From: a bacterium
Lineage (GTDB): Bacteria > Bacteroidota > Ignavibacteria > Kapaibacteriales > UBA2268
Direction of reading: 5' to 3'
Length of the DNA: 64,000 nucleotides
Assembly (NCBI GenBank): GCA_024711295.1
Contig: JANJTB010000005.1
Span: 20,319-84,318 of the forward strand
Shown: positions 1 through 10,028 of the stretch, one piece after another
How the letters are laid out: every line of letters begins with the position of its first letter
Numbering within the stretch: the stretch's first letter is position 1
Program-made: the position numbers and the translations under genes
The notes under the pieces: generated by a model
What the model saw: the letters and a program-made list of their open reading frames with translations, nothing else
Told to the model about the DNA's origin: nothing
The model's database searches: none

Positions 1-852
1 GCAGGTTATGAAGATGATTGGCTTTCTGATGCGACAAAGATGGAAAAGGAAGCTGGAAGTGATGTATATTCAGTAATAGTTGATATTCCTGCATTTAGGA
101 AGTATGAGTTCAAGTTTGTAAACGGTGACCAATTTTACGAAGTAGAATTTGTGCCTGTAGAATCACGGGTAGGATATGACTTCATTGACAACCGCTGGCT
201 ATATCTGGACTCACTTGATAATTCAGTATATGAACACCCACGGATTATTTTTTCGTCTAATGCCCCCGCCGGTAAGTATTTATTAAGATTTAGTCTTGAT
301 TTCATAGATGCTTCGGAAATTAGCGAGAATGGGGTTCATTTGCTCTCTGAGTTTAATAATTATAGCATTTTGAATCAAAGATTATTTAGTTTTGATGGGC
401 AAATTTACGAGATTATATCTTATGTAGGCACCGGAACCTACAAGTACAAATTTATGAATGGGAAAACAAGTGAAACTGAAGAATCTCTACCATCGGAGTG
501 TGCTGTTGACGGTTACAGAACAGTTGAAGTAGCTGACGACCTTGTGCTGGATGCTGTATGTTTTGGCGAGTGCTATGATTGCTTTACTTCATCAGTAATT
601 GATCATAATGTTAAATTATACGATTGTTTCCCTAATCCTGCTTTGAATATGATAAACATTGAGTTACCGTACATCTCAAATTATCAAATTTATATTACTG
701 ATTTAACCGGTACTTTGATAAGCGAAAGGGAAATTATTAATAGTGACATTATCACCGAAAGTGTTGGTAGTCTGTTGTCCGGTTATTACTTAATAAAAAT
801 ATTCAATAAAATTACCCGGCAAGTTTATACTTCTAAATTTACTAAGTTATAA
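1..852 (+). CDS. Secreted T9SS protein with carbohydrate-binding-like modules (5' partial)
   Basis: The reading frame is open from base 1, so this is the 3' part of a longer gene; the ATG at 40 is internal. Two short segments of the type EYKFVNG / YKYKFMNG followed by the motif CAVDGYRTVEV and VCFGECYDC resemble the starch-binding-like modules that Bacteroidota exported proteins carry next to CotH proteins. The last 75 residues (FPNPALNMINIELP ... SGYYLIKIF ... SKFTKL) form a type A T9SS sorting domain, so the product is predicted to be exported and anchored or released at the cell surface. The CotH gene follows after 16 bp and is probably in the same transcript. The function of the missing N-terminal part cannot be judged. 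Confidence 0.8.
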   Translation, partial: AGYEDDWLSDATKMEKEAGSDVYSVIVDIPAFRKYEFKFVNGDQFYEVEFVPVESRVGYDFIDNRWLYLDSLDNSVYEHPRIIFSSNAPAGKYLLRFSLDFIDASEISENGVHLLSEFNNYSILNQRLFSFDGQIYEIISYVGTGTYKYKFMNGKTSETEESLPSECAVDGYRTVEVADDLVLDAVCFGECYDCFTSSVIDHNVKLYDCFPNPALNMINIELPYISNYQIYITDLTGTLISEREIINSDIITESVGSLLSGYYLIKIFNKITRQVYTSKFTKL

Positions 853-868
853 AATTATACTTTAAAAA

Positions 869-3175
869 ATGAGAATAGCATTCATCATATTGGCATTAAT
901 AATTCTAATGACTGTTTCATCGGCATCAGATAGCTTTTTTGATGATGGTAAGGTGCAGAAAATTGAACTGTTTTTCTCATTTGAAAATTGGGATTATCGC
1001 TTGGATACTGCAAAACTCGGGTATGAAACATATATTCCTGCTGATAGCATAATTATAAATGGATATTTGCTTGATAGTGTAGGTGTTCGCTACAAAGGAA
1101 ATAGCTCTTATGACTCTACATTCAGAAAAAATCCATTCAACATTTCACTCGATGAATATAAAAACCATATTTATCAAGGTATAAAAACTATAAAATTAGC
1201 TAATTTTTATCAAGACCCGGCAATGATTCGTGAAATTCTGGCTTACAGGATAGCAGCAGACTATATGGATTGCCCAAGAGCAAACTTTGTAGAGCTTTAT
1301 ATCAATGGTACTTACCATGGTCTTTACGCAAATACCGAAACAATCAACAATTCATTTTGTGCAGATAGGTTTGCTTCTTCATCAAATACTTTTATCAGCT
1401 GTTCCCCTGTTAATAAGCCAACACCGATCAACAAAAGTAGCCTTAGATATTTAGCCGAAAAAGACTCAACTGCCTATTACAATGCTTATGAGTTAAAGTC
1501 AGACTTCGGATGGAATGACTTAATGAACTTATGTGACACAATCAGCAATCATAAGAGCTTTGCTCAAAGTATAATAGATATGGATAGAATTATCTGGATG
1601 CTGGCTTTTAATAATGCAATAGTAAATTTAGACAGTTATTCGGGTGTTTTTGCTCAAAATTATTATTTGTATAAAGATGCAACAGGTCGGTATAATCCTA
1701 TTATCTGGGATATGAATATGTCTTTCGGTGGTTTCCCTTTTTTGGGCAGTGGGAATTCGAGTATGAGTTCATTATCTGTTGCTGAAATGAAAAACATGCC
1801 ATTATTTCTTCATCCAAGTGATAATAACTGGCCCCTACACAAAATTATAACCGAAGACAGTTCTCTGAGGAAGATTTATTTATCACATTTAAGATGTATT
1901 GTAAATGATTGGTTTTACGAAGGTAAGATCATTAATAAAGCAATGCAATACAGGGATTTAATCAAAGACTATGTTCTAATTGATGAGAATAAATTTTTCT
2001 CAAATGATGATTTTACTAATTCTCTCTCAGAAGATATTTCAGTAGGAGCATATAATGTTCCGGGAATTCAGAATTTGATTAAAGGCAGATTAGACTTTTT
2101 TAATTCGACACCTGAATTCAAATATAACCCACCCATAATTTCGGATGTTTATGTAAGCAATAATAATCCTGAAATTGGCTCAAAATTGAATGTGCAAGCT
2201 CGTGTTGAAAATGTTGATCCCGACCGAGTTCATTTTAAATATAGAAAGAGCAAAATAGGGAATTTTGAGCCATTACAAATGAATGATGCAGGACTTTCAG
2301 GTGATGAAGTTGCAAATGATGGTATTTATGGTTTGCAAATAACCATTGATTCTGATGAACTTCATTATTACATCTTTGCAGAAAATAATTTGGCAGTTAC
2401 GTTTATGCCTCAACAGGCTGAATTCAGCTATTTCACTATAAGATCCGATAATAATACTATAAACTTGGACGATATTGTGATAAATGAATTTATGGCTAAG
2501 AATAAAAGTGGTATGGTAAATGAATATGGCAAGTATGAGGATTGGATTGAGTTGCATAATACTTCTACGAAAGATCTAAATTTGTCAGGTTCTTACTTAA
2601 CTGATGATGAAACTAAACTTAGTAAATATAAATTTCCTGATGGAACAGTAATCAGATCTGGTGAATATTTAGTCTTGTGGGCTGATGAATCAGAAAGCAC
2701 TGATAAATTTTTACATGCTAACTTCAAGCTTTCTGCATCTGGTGAATATATTATTCTGAGTAATTCAAATGGATTGATTATTGATAGTATTAAGTATCCT
2801 GAGCAGTATGATAATAAATCTATGGGAAGATGCAGTGATTTTACAAAGGAACTGTATTATTTTGAAAAACCAACATTTGCTTACGAAAATTCTTGTAATT
2901 CGATAATTTTGAATAGTTATGAAATGTCAATATATCCGAATCCGACAGACGATTTATTGTTAATCCATTTCAAACCTTCAACCGGTAGAGATAACCCGAT
3001 AGTTATTACGAAAGAAGATGTTATCATTTATGATTTATTGGGTATGCAAATAGGGAATTTTACTTTTAATTTTCACAAAGATGATAGAAAAGTAGAAATT
3101 GGAATTTCGAATTTAGCTATTGGGGTATATTTTGTAAAAATAGGCAATCATATTATGAAGTTTATAAAAACTTGA
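869..3175 (+). CDS. CotH-family protein with lamin-tail domain and T9SS sorting domain
   Basis: A signal peptide covers about residues 1-20. Residues of roughly 70-400 match the CotH kinase-like fold: VRYKGNSSY, IKTIKLANFYQDP, the FVELYINGTYHGLY block and IIWDMNMSFGG, which holds the conserved Asp of this family. A lamin-tail domain follows at about 535-650 (VINEFMAKN, DWIELHN, EYLVLWADE), and the C-terminal 80 residues are a type A T9SS module beginning at IYPNPTDD. CotH proteins are atypical kinases; the T9SS tail predicts export across the outer membrane. CotH in spore formers phosphorylates coat proteins, but the substrate here is unknown. The gene sits between a secreted protein and a small HAD-like gene on the same strand. 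Confidence 0.88.
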   Translation: MRIAFIILALIILMTVSSASDSFFDDGKVQKIELFFSFENWDYRLDTAKLGYETYIPADSIIINGYLLDSVGVRYKGNSSYDSTFRKNPFNISLDEYKNHIYQGIKTIKLANFYQDPAMIREILAYRIAADYMDCPRANFVELYINGTYHGLYANTETINNSFCADRFASSSNTFISCSPVNKPTPINKSSLRYLAEKDSTAYYNAYELKSDFGWNDLMNLCDTISNHKSFAQSIIDMDRIIWMLAFNNAIVNLDSYSGVFAQNYYLYKDATGRYNPIIWDMNMSFGGFPFLGSGNSSMSSLSVAEMKNMPLFLHPSDNNWPLHKIITEDSSLRKIYLSHLRCIVNDWFYEGKIINKAMQYRDLIKDYVLIDENKFFSNDDFTNSLSEDISVGAYNVPGIQNLIKGRLDFFNSTPEFKYNPPIISDVYVSNNNPEIGSKLNVQARVENVDPDRVHFKYRKSKIGNFEPLQMNDAGLSGDEVANDGIYGLQITIDSDELHYYIFAENNLAVTFMPQQAEFSYFTIRSDNNTINLDDIVINEFMAKNKSGMVNEYGKYEDWIELHNTSTKDLNLSGSYLTDDETKLSKYKFPDGTVIRSGEYLVLWADESESTDKFLHANFKLSASGEYIILSNSNGLIIDSIKYPEQYDNKSMGRCSDFTKELYYFEKPTFAYENSCNSIILNSYEMSIYPNPTDDLLLIHFKPSTGRDNPIVITKEDVIIYDLLGMQIGNFTFNFHKDDRKVEIGISNLAIGVYFVKIGNHIMKFIKT

Positions 3176-3186
3176 TTTAATCAAAA

Positions 3187-3609
3187 ATGTGTAAAATAAA
3201 ACTATACCTAGACGTTGATGGAGTAATTCTTACCAAGAGAAATACGCGTGCTGCAGATAATTTATATGATTTCTTAAGTTTCATTGTTGGCAACTTCGAT
3301 TGTTATTGGCTGACAACTCACTGTAAAGGTGATAATAGAGGGTTACTAAATTATATATCAAAATTTGTTGATTCTGATGTTTTAGACCTTCTATCAAAAG
3401 TTAAGGTCACAGATTGGATGACTCTCAAGACTGAGGCGATTGACTGCAATAGTAGTTTTTTGTGGTTGGATGATGCACCATTACTTCATGAAATTGAATA
3501 TTTGAAAAGAAAATCTCTATTAGAGAGATTATATATAGTTAATCTCAATAGAAATAATGAGCTACTGAATATAATTAATTTACTAAAGACTGAATTAACA
3601 ATTCTGTGA
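3187..3609 (+). CDS. Small HAD-like protein (140 aa)
   Basis: The sequence shows the HAD motif I pattern LDVDGV at residues 7-12, a WLTTH segment that fits motif II, and LWLDDAP near residue 93 that fits motif IV. There is no room for a large cap domain, so it resembles the compact HAD domains found in RNA-repair-type and uncharacterised proteins. It starts 11 bp after the CotH gene and is probably cotranscribed. No signal peptide is visible, so it should be cytoplasmic. The substrate is unknown; a phosphatase role is inferred from the fold only. Confidence 0.7.
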   Translation: MCKIKLYLDVDGVILTKRNTRAADNLYDFLSFIVGNFDCYWLTTHCKGDNRGLLNYISKFVDSDVLDLLSKVKVTDWMTLKTEAIDCNSSFLWLDDAPLLHEIEYLKRKSLLERLYIVNLNRNNELLNIINLLKTELTIL

Positions 3610-3617
3610 TTGAATTT

Positions 3618-3655
3618 ACAAAAAATGGGCAGAAACCTTTGTCAGTAACTGCCCA
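3618..3655 (-). terminator. Rho-independent terminator of icd
   Basis: The arms TGGGCAG (3626-3632) and CTGCCCA (3649-3655) form a 7-bp stem. Read on the minus strand the stem is followed by a T run (A run at 3619-3625), which places it just after the icd stop codon. Confidence 0.7.
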
Positions 3656-3685
3656 AAAAATTATTAATCAGAGATTGATTATCTG

Positions 3686-5914
3686 CTACATTTCGTCAAT
3701 AATTTGGTTATAAGTAGCAGATGGTCTCATAATAGAAGTTGTTTTAGCTAAGTCCGGCATATAATACCCACCCAAATCAACTGTAACACCCTGAACGCTT
3801 ACTAAATCTGCAACTATCTTTTCTTCATTTTCAGAAAGTGCTTTAGCAATTTTAGTAAATCTGTCTTTTAATTCCATGTCTGAGTTTTGATCTGCCAATG
3901 CCTGTGCCCAATACAATGAAAGATAAAATGAGCTGCCACGGTTATCAATTTCTTTGACCTTTCTTGATGGAAGTTTGCCGTTTTCCAGATAAACGCCTAT
4001 AGCAAAATCAAGTGTTTCGGCCAGAATCTTCACCTTAGGATTTCCTGTCTTTTCGTAAGCAAGCTCTAATGATGGCACCAAAGCGCAATACTCACCTAAA
4101 GAATCCCATCTTAAATGGTTTTCTTTTACCAATTGCTGAACATGCTTAGGCGCAGATCCTCCGGCACCTGTTTCGAATAATCCACCGCCATTAAGTAACG
4201 GAACAATTGATAACATTCTTGCACTTGTACCAAGTTCGAGAATAGGGAACAAATCTGTAAGATAATCTCTTAACACGTTCCCGGTTACGGATATAGTATC
4301 TAATCCTTTGCGCGTTCTTTCGAGAGTAAATTTCATTGCTTCATCAGGTTTCATAATTCTGATGTCAAGACCGTTGGTATCATAAAGTGGAAGGTAAGAA
4401 TTTACTTTCTTTATTAACTCTCTGTCGTGAGCTCTTTCCTCATTCAACCAGAAGATAGCAGGGGTGTTGGTCGCCCTTGCTCTTCTTACTGCAAGTCCAA
4501 CCCAATCCTTTATTGGTAAGTCTTTAGTTTGGCACATTCTGAAGATATCACCTTTTTCTACTTTTTGCTCTAGTAGCACGTTGCCTTCTGTATCTATGAC
4601 TTTGATATATCCATTATCAGCTGCTTCGAATGTTTTATCATGCGAGCCGTATTCTTCAGCTTTTTGAGCCATTAATCCTACGTTGGATACTGCTCCCATT
4701 GTCGAAGGGTCAAATTGACCATTTGTTTTGGCATCTTCCAAAATAGCAGCATACATTGTTGCATAGCTTCTATCAGGTATCATAGCTATACAATCCTGTA
4801 ATTCATCGCTATTGTTCCACATTTTTCCGCCATCTCTTATCACATTCGGCATAGAAGCGTCAACAATAATATTATTAGGTACATGAAGATTGGTGATGCC
4901 ATATCTTGAGTCAACCATAGCTAATGGTGGTTGAATTGAATAAGTATTATTTATATCATTTTCAATTTCTTTACGCTTTTCCTCAGGCAATCTGCTTAAC
5001 TTTTCGATTACATCTGTGAGTCCATTATTAACATTCGCTCCAATTTCCTTTAATGTATCTGAATGTTTATCTAGCGCTTCTTTGTAGTAAACACTGACGG
5101 CGTGCCCAAACATAATCGGGTCGGAGATCTTCATCATTGTAGCTTTGAGATGCAATGAAAGTAGTACATTATCTTTGCGAGCTTCTTCAATCTGTTCTGC
5201 GTAAAATTCCCTTAGGGCTTTTACATTCATGACTGATGAGTCAATAACTTCGCCTGGAATCAAGGATAATTTTGGCTTCAGTACTTTAGTCTCACCATTA
5301 TCATTGGTAAACTCTATTCTAACTTCTGCTGATTTTTCGAGAGTAGTTGACTTTTCTGTACTAAAAAAGTCCTTATCCTTCATAAATGAGACCCTTGCTT
5401 TTGAGCCTGAAGTAGGCCATGGCTTCATCATTCTGTGCGGAAATTTTTGTGCGAATCTCTTAACAGATACTGCTGCTCTTCTATCAGAGTTGCCCTCTCT
5501 CAACACCGGATTGACAGCAGAGCCAAGGCATTTGCCAAATCTATCCTGCAGAGCTTTCTCTTCGTCATTTTGAGGTTCTTCGGGATAATCAGGGATGTCA
5601 TAGCCCTTTTCCTGAAGCTCTTTGATTGTTGCTTGTAACTGTGGAATTGAAGCGCTGATATTTGGCAGTTTGATTATATTAGCTTCTGGCTTTTTAACCA
5701 AATCACCAAGCTCTGACAAGTAGTCAGATATAACCTGCCCGGGCTTTAATCTTTCCGGAAATGTTGCGATTACCCTTCCTGCAAGAGATATATCACGTGT
5801 TTCGATGTTTACGCCTGTTCCTTTTGTATAGCTTTGCACAACAGGCAATAAACAATATGAAGCAAGCTCCGGAGCCTCGTCAATTTTGGTCCAGATAATT
5901 TTGTAGTCTGACAT
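3686..5914 (-). CDS. icd: Monomeric NADP-dependent isocitrate dehydrogenase
   Basis: This 742-aa protein has the length and sequence of the monomeric IDH-II family: an [15 protein letters not shown] start, the [16 protein letters not shown] segment, [22 protein letters not shown], and the C-terminal GGYYMPD. The enzyme oxidises isocitrate to 2-oxoglutarate and CO2 with NADP+ in the TCA cycle and is unrelated in sequence to the usual dimeric IDH. The frame is open up to 5974, but the start at 5914 is preferred because an AGG lies about 8 bases upstream and homologues begin at MSDYKI. It appears to be a single-gene unit with its own terminator. The two upstream signal peptidase genes are on the same strand, 146 bp away. 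Confidence 0.95.
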   Translation of the reverse strand: MSDYKIIWTKIDEAPELASYCLLPVVQSYTKGTGVNIETRDISLAGRVIATFPERLKPGQVISDYLSELGDLVKKPEANIIKLPNISASIPQLQATIKELQEKGYDIPDYPEEPQNDEEKALQDRFGKCLGSAVNPVLREGNSDRRAAVSVKRFAQKFPHRMMKPWPTSGSKARVSFMKDKDFFSTEKSTTLEKSAEVRIEFTNDNGETKVLKPKLSLIPGEVIDSSVMNVKALREFYAEQIEEARKDNVLLSLHLKATMMKISDPIMFGHAVSVYYKEALDKHSDTLKEIGANVNNGLTDVIEKLSRLPEEKRKEIENDINNTYSIQPPLAMVDSRYGITNLHVPNNIIVDASMPNVIRDGGKMWNNSDELQDCIAMIPDRSYATMYAAILEDAKTNGQFDPSTMGAVSNVGLMAQKAEEYGSHDKTFEAADNGYIKVIDTEGNVLLEQKVEKGDIFRMCQTKDLPIKDWVGLAVRRARATNTPAIFWLNEERAHDRELIKKVNSYLPLYDTNGLDIRIMKPDEAMKFTLERTRKGLDTISVTGNVLRDYLTDLFPILELGTSARMLSIVPLLNGGGLFETGAGGSAPKHVQQLVKENHLRWDSLGEYCALVPSLELAYEKTGNPKVKILAETLDFAIGVYLENGKLPSRKVKEIDNRGSSFYLSLYWAQALADQNSDMELKDRFTKIAKALSENEEKIVADLVSVQGVTVDLGGYYMPDLAKTTSIMRPSATYNQIIDEM

Positions 5915-6060
5915 AAAGTACCTAAATTTATTAGATTTAAAAAAATGATAATTAATAAATTCAATCTTAAGCAATTACAAACTTAAGAATCTTTTTTGTT
6001 AAAAACAAAGTCAATCAGAAAAAAATATAATCGAATATATAATCTTCTGAAATATTTTAA

Positions 6061-6825
6061 TCATAGAATTTTAAAATATTTTTTAATTGAATTTTGCTTC
6101 GAAGATACCAGCATTATGATTGCTTCACCAATTACTGCCCTTTGGGGAATCAACCCATAATGGCGTGAATCAAAGCTAACTTCGAAATTATCGCCCTGCA
6201 CAAAATAATAATCATTTTGAGATACTAATTTGATGTTTTCGTTTTTGCTGATTCTACTTCTAAAATCAGTTATGTCTTTAACTTCATTTAGTATAATTGT
6301 TTCGTAATATTTATAATTATCTGAATTGATTATGATTGTATCGCCTTTGGCGGGTATTTGATACACATATTCAGCCGGTTTAACGGTACTGTTGCTCAGA
6401 TTATAGTTCAAGCCATATAGTGTTGTAATTGCAGATATTCTATCCTTTGGAATTCCGGTAATTCTTTTAATTACAAATCGGTTGTCATATATATTTGATG
6501 CATCTTGTGCATCAATTACAACGACATCACCTCTTTTTGGATTTTTATAATATAATCGTATATCCGTTGGAAAGTCAAACCCTAAAAGTGGAAATCTGGA
6601 GGGTAGGCCCAAAAAATATGAAAGACGACTTACAACAACTATATCATTTTTGAAAAGCTCAGGTTCCATAGAGCCGGACTCAACTTTGTAAAACTCTACA
6701 ACAAAAGACTTCAGAAATAATACAACTAATATCGTAAATAAAAAAACTTCGACAATTGCTCTGTAACTTATAGTTTCGGATAGAGCAGTTGCCGAAGAAT
6801 CTTTTTCTTTATTTTTGAAGAACAT
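6061..6825 (-). CDS. lepB: Signal peptidase I, second copy
   Basis: A single membrane segment lies at about residues 25-45. It is followed by the catalytic Ser motif ESGSMEPELF and the Lys motif FVIKRITGIPKD, and by a C-terminal GDNFEVSFDSRHYG box. Serine/lysine-dyad signal peptidases remove signal peptides on the outer face of the inner membrane. The start codon overlaps the previous signal peptidase stop (TAATG), so the two are translationally coupled. Its last box differs from the usual GDNRDNSLDSRYWG seen in its neighbour, which suggests divergence in specificity, although both dyad residues are kept. Confidence 0.92.
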   Translation of the reverse strand: MFFKNKEKDSSATALSETISYRAIVEVFLFTILVVLFLKSFVVEFYKVESGSMEPELFKNDIVVVSRLSYFLGLPSRFPLLGFDFPTDIRLYYKNPKRGDVVVIDAQDASNIYDNRFVIKRITGIPKDRISAITTLYGLNYNLSNSTVKPAEYVYQIPAKGDTIIINSDNYKYYETIILNEVKDITDFRSRISKNENIKLVSQNDYYFVQGDNFEVSFDSRHYGLIPQRAVIGEAIIMLVSSKQNSIKKYFKIL

Positions 6826-7751
6826 TATTTGATTAGTGTACCGATTCTTGATAACCTTACAGAGCTGAACTTATCTAAAAGACTACTCAATGGAATATTT
6901 GTATCCCATGACCAATATACCACAATTGGAGTTCCAACAACATTTGAATAAGGCACAAAACCCCAGTATCTGCTATCGAGACTATTGTCACGATTATCAC
7001 CAAGAGCAAAGCAGTAATCCTGCTTAACTGTGTAGTGTGTAACCGGTTTGCCGTCTATATAAACATTGGTGGAAGTAGAAGTGACTTCATGTCCTTCACG
7101 TGTAATGAATACATCCCATTTTCTGATATTCTCGGGTGTTATTTCAACTTTGTCACCACGCTTTGGAATTCTGATAGGTCCGTAATTATCTCTGTCAAAA
7201 TTTTCACCCGGTGGAAAAGTTCTCTGTCTATCGCCGGGATAAATGGGTATTGAGCGGTCAAATCTGCCATGTTCGGGTAAATCATAGGTTTTGCCGTTAA
7301 CAACAAGATTTTTATTTATGATTTGTAAAGTATCACCTGCCGTAGCAACACATCTTTTAAGATAATAAACAAACTCTCTGGGCTCAACTTCGTCTCTGTC
7401 GCCTGGATAAATGAAAACAATTACGTCATTTTTCTCCGGTTCTTTGATGCCGGGGAATTTGTAGAAAGGCAGAGGTATGTTCAGAAATGGTATAAGCTGA
7501 GGTGTTGTAGGTCCATAAAGGAATTTATTCACGAATAAAAAATCACCCGTCATTACTGTATTTTCCATTGAGCCGGTAGGTACAACAAACGAAGCAATAG
7601 CAGCTCCGTTAATAAACATTACAACTACAATTGCTCCTAAAATTGTTTTTACCCAGGAAATCAATTGCTCTTTAGGTGTTTCCGGTTTCTTTTCGTTTTT
7701 CTTTCTATTTTTTAGATATTCCCCTATTGAGAATGATGATTTATCGTTCAT
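6825..7751 (-). CDS. lepB: Signal peptidase I, first copy
   Basis: The 308-aa product has a basic cytoplasmic tail, a membrane segment at about residues 35-55, the catalytic PTGSMENTVMTGDF box, the YYLKRCVATAGD lysine box and a canonical GDNRDNSLDSRYWGF box. It cleaves signal peptides of exported proteins. The frame is open to 7778, but an AGGA motif 7 bases upstream of 7751 favours the MNDKSS start. It lies 19 bp downstream of lepA and overlaps the next lepB copy by one base. This makes a lepA-lepB-lepB unit, an arrangement in keeping with the lepA-lepB operon known in other bacteria. Confidence 0.94.
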   Translation of the reverse strand: MNDKSSFSIGEYLKNRKKNEKKPETPKEQLISWVKTILGAIVVVMFINGAAIASFVVPTGSMENTVMTGDFLFVNKFLYGPTTPQLIPFLNIPLPFYKFPGIKEPEKNDVIVFIYPGDRDEVEPREFVYYLKRCVATAGDTLQIINKNLVVNGKTYDLPEHGRFDRSIPIYPGDRQRTFPPGENFDRDNYGPIRIPKRGDKVEITPENIRKWDVFITREGHEVTSTSTNVYIDGKPVTHYTVKQDYCFALGDNRDNSLDSRYWGFVPYSNVVGTPIVVYWSWDTNIPLSSLLDKFSSVRLSRIGTLIK

Positions 7752-7770
7752 TTGAATTCCTAATGTTACA

Positions 7771-9585
7771 TTAATCAATACTTAGAACTGCAAGAAATGC
7801 CTCTTGCGGAATTTCAATACTGCCTACTTGTTTCATACGTTTCTTACCCTCTTTTTGTTTCTCTAATAATTTTCTTTTTCGGGTAATATCTCCACCATAA
7901 CATTTGGCGGTTACATTTTTCCTTAATGCTTTTACTGTTGACCTTGCAATTACTTTAGCGCCAATAGATGCCTGAATGATAACTTCGAACATTTGTCTTG
8001 GGATTAGGTCTTTTAGCTTATCACAAAGTTTTTTGCCCCACTCGTAAGATTTACTTCTATGAACAATTGAAGACAAAGCATCAACAGGGTCGCCATTAAG
8101 CAAGATATCAAGCTTTACAAGGTCGCCTTTGCGAAATTCTAAAAATTCATAATCTAATGAGGCATAACCTCTTGATGTGGATTTTAATTTGTCGTAAAAG
8201 TCAAAAACAACCTCTGCAAGAGGTAATTCCCAATGTAGGTCAACTCTTGTTTGAGATAAATATGTTTGATTAACGAGTACTCCTCTTCTGTCCATACACA
8301 ATTTCATTATGTTACCGACAAATTCATGCGGGGTTAGAGTCTGAGCTTTTATAAACGGTTCCTGTATCTCTTCAATTTCTTGCAATTTTGGTAATTCAGC
8401 AGGATTATCAACATATAGTATTTCGCCATTAGTTTTAATAACCTTATACCTAACGTTAGGTACAGTGTTTACTATTGTTTGATTAAACTCTCGCTCCAAT
8501 CTCTCCTGTACGATTTCCATGTGTAATAAACCAAGGAAGCCACACCTGAATCCAAAGCCCAAAGCTGTGGATGATTCGGGCTCGAATGTGATAGCCGAGT
8601 CGTTAAGAACCAACTTTGATAATGATTCTCTTAAGTCTTCGAAATCATCGGCATCTGCAGGGTAAATACCCGAAAATACCATTGGCTTAACAACCTGAAA
8701 CCCTTCTATTGCTTTTTCACAACGATTTTTGTCGTATGTTACAGTATCACCTACTTTTGTGTCGTGAAGGTCTCTTATGCTTGCTGTAAAATATCCAACG
8801 TTGCCTGCCTGAAGCTGCTTGGTTCTTTGTCTCGTCATATACAAAATGCCAACTTCTTCAGTTTCATAGACTTTTCCGGTCATCATAAAAAGTACTTTTT
8901 CATTTTCTCTTAGTGTACCTTCGAAAACTCGGATATTTACTATTACACCTCGGTATGAGTCGTAAATTGAATCATAGATCAGAGCTTTAAGTGGGGCATT
9001 GGGGTCACCTTTCGGAGCAGGAATTCTTTTTACGATAGCTTCAAGTATTTCATGAATTCCAAGTCCTTGTTTTGCAGAGGCAGGAATAATCTCTTCATCT
9101 TTCGAACCTATCAAATCCATTATTTGATGCTTCACTTCATCCATTGTAGTTTGAGCCGATGGTAAGTCAATTTTGTTCATAACCGGAATTATCTCGAGAT
9201 CGTTTCCAATTGCTAAATACAAGTTGCTTATAGTTTGAGCTTCTATACCCTGAGTAGCATCAACTACCAGTAAAGCACCTTCGCAAGCTGCAAGTGAGCG
9301 GGATACTTCGTAAGTGAAATCCACATGCCCGGGAGTATCAATCAGGTTAAGGATATATTCATGACCATCATCAGCTTTATAATTCATCTGAATAGCATGA
9401 AGTTTGATGGTAATTCCGCGTTCCTGCTCAAGCGGGTTATCGTCAAGAATTTGGTTTGTGACCATTTCACGAGCACTTACCCTGCCTGTATATTCAAGCA
9501 ATCTATCTGCAAGTGTAGACTTGCCATGGTCAATATGAGCTATGATGCAGAAATTTCTAAATCTTTCTAAAGGTACAATATCCAT
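7771..9585 (-). CDS. lepA: Elongation factor 4 (LepA), ribosome back-translocase GTPase
   Basis: The 604-aa product has the full GTPase signature: G1 AHIDHGKST, switch [10 protein letters not shown]3 DTPGHVDF and G4 NKIDLP. Beyond these lie the LepA-specific C-terminal domain and the basic tail ending near [22 protein letters not shown]4 acts on stalled or mistranslocated ribosomes. Length and domain order are normal. It is the first gene of the unit with the two signal peptidases. The region upstream (9586-9701) is AT-rich and should hold the promoter, but no confident site was seen. Confidence 0.97.
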   Translation of the reverse strand: MDIVPLERFRNFCIIAHIDHGKSTLADRLLEYTGRVSAREMVTNQILDDNPLEQERGITIKLHAIQMNYKADDGHEYILNLIDTPGHVDFTYEVSRSLAACEGALLVVDATQGIEAQTISNLYLAIGNDLEIIPVMNKIDLPSAQTTMDEVKHQIMDLIGSKDEEIIPASAKQGLGIHEILEAIVKRIPAPKGDPNAPLKALIYDSIYDSYRGVIVNIRVFEGTLRENEKVLFMMTGKVYETEEVGILYMTRQRTKQLQAGNVGYFTASIRDLHDTKVGDTVTYDKNRCEKAIEGFQVVKPMVFSGIYPADADDFEDLRESLSKLVLNDSAITFEPESSTALGFGFRCGFLGLLHMEIVQERLEREFNQTIVNTVPNVRYKVIKTNGEILYVDNPAELPKLQEIEEIQEPFIKAQTLTPHEFVGNIMKLCMDRRGVLVNQTYLSQTRVDLHWELPLAEVVFDFYDKLKSTSRGYASLDYEFLEFRKGDLVKLDILLNGDPVDALSSIVHRSKSYEWGKKLCDKLKDLIPRQMFEVIIQASIGAKVIARSTVKALRKNVTAKCYGGDITRKRKLLEKQKEGKKRMKQVGSIEIPQEAFLAVLSID

Positions 9586-9701
9586 TATGTCCTGATTTTG
9601 TATGTTTGATTTTATATAATATTTAATAGACGAAACGGATTAAATTTGATTAGATATAATTTATCAAAATATTACAAAATGTTAAAAATCATAACACTTA
9701 A

Positions 9702-9950
9702 TTAATCAGACAGTTTGTCTCCTGCCAATATCTTAATAACAAAAACAGAGCGATGTTTCTCAAATATTGGCTTTACTTCATCTCTGATAATATCCATAAT
9801 CAAATTATATTCACCGGAAATCTGGGTGCTTATATTATTTTTTCGTATTGTGATATTCTGGTAGCCTTCCAATTTATGTATAAAACTCTTAATAATTGGA
9901 ATAAATTCTTCATTCAGTGGATACAAACTAATATCAACAGTTAATTTCAT
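9702..9950 (-). CDS. YkoF-like / thiamine-binding-type small protein
   Basis: This 82-aa protein starts MKLTVDISLYPL and has the segment ISTQISGEYNLIMDII and the end VFVIKILAGD. That pattern matches the small cytoplasmic proteins annotated as YkoF-related or thiamine-binding (ferredoxin-like fold, one domain instead of YkoF's two). Ligand binding is known only for relatives; here it is inferred. No thiamine genes or TPP riboswitch were seen nearby. It stands between lepA and a lipoprotein gene, all on the minus strand, and a terminator at 9973-10004 separates it from the latter. Confidence 0.72.
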   Translation of the reverse strand: MKLTVDISLYPLNEEFIPIIKSFIHKLEGYQNITIRKNNISTQISGEYNLIMDIIRDEVKPIFEKHRSVFVIKILAGDKLSD

Positions 9951-9972
9951 ATTTTCAATTGCCTTATAATTT

Positions 9973-10004
9973 TAAAAAAAATAGCCGGTAGCAGTGCAAC
10001 CGGC
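9973..10004 (-). terminator. Rho-independent terminator after the 10029-10667 lipoprotein gene
   Basis: On the minus strand GCCGGT and ACCGGC (9984-10004) form a stem with a 9-base loop, followed by a run of eight T (A run 9974-9981). It lies 25 bp after the lipoprotein stop codon. Confidence 0.78.
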
Positions 10005-10028
10005 ATGAAATAGTAAAATACTATAATT

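Noticed and set aside
5229..5573. A plus-strand open frame inside icd.
   Set aside because: It is antisense to a well-conserved region of the isocitrate dehydrogenase and shows no recognisable protein pattern.
3686..5914. A frameshift or fusion in icd, because the enzyme is twice the length of the common isocitrate dehydrogenase.
   Set aside because: Monomeric IDH is normally about 740 residues and the sequence is continuous and typical of that family.
9951..10028. A thiamine riboswitch near the YkoF-like gene.
   Set aside because: The only structure seen there is a terminator stem with a T run on the minus strand; no TPP aptamer motif is visible.
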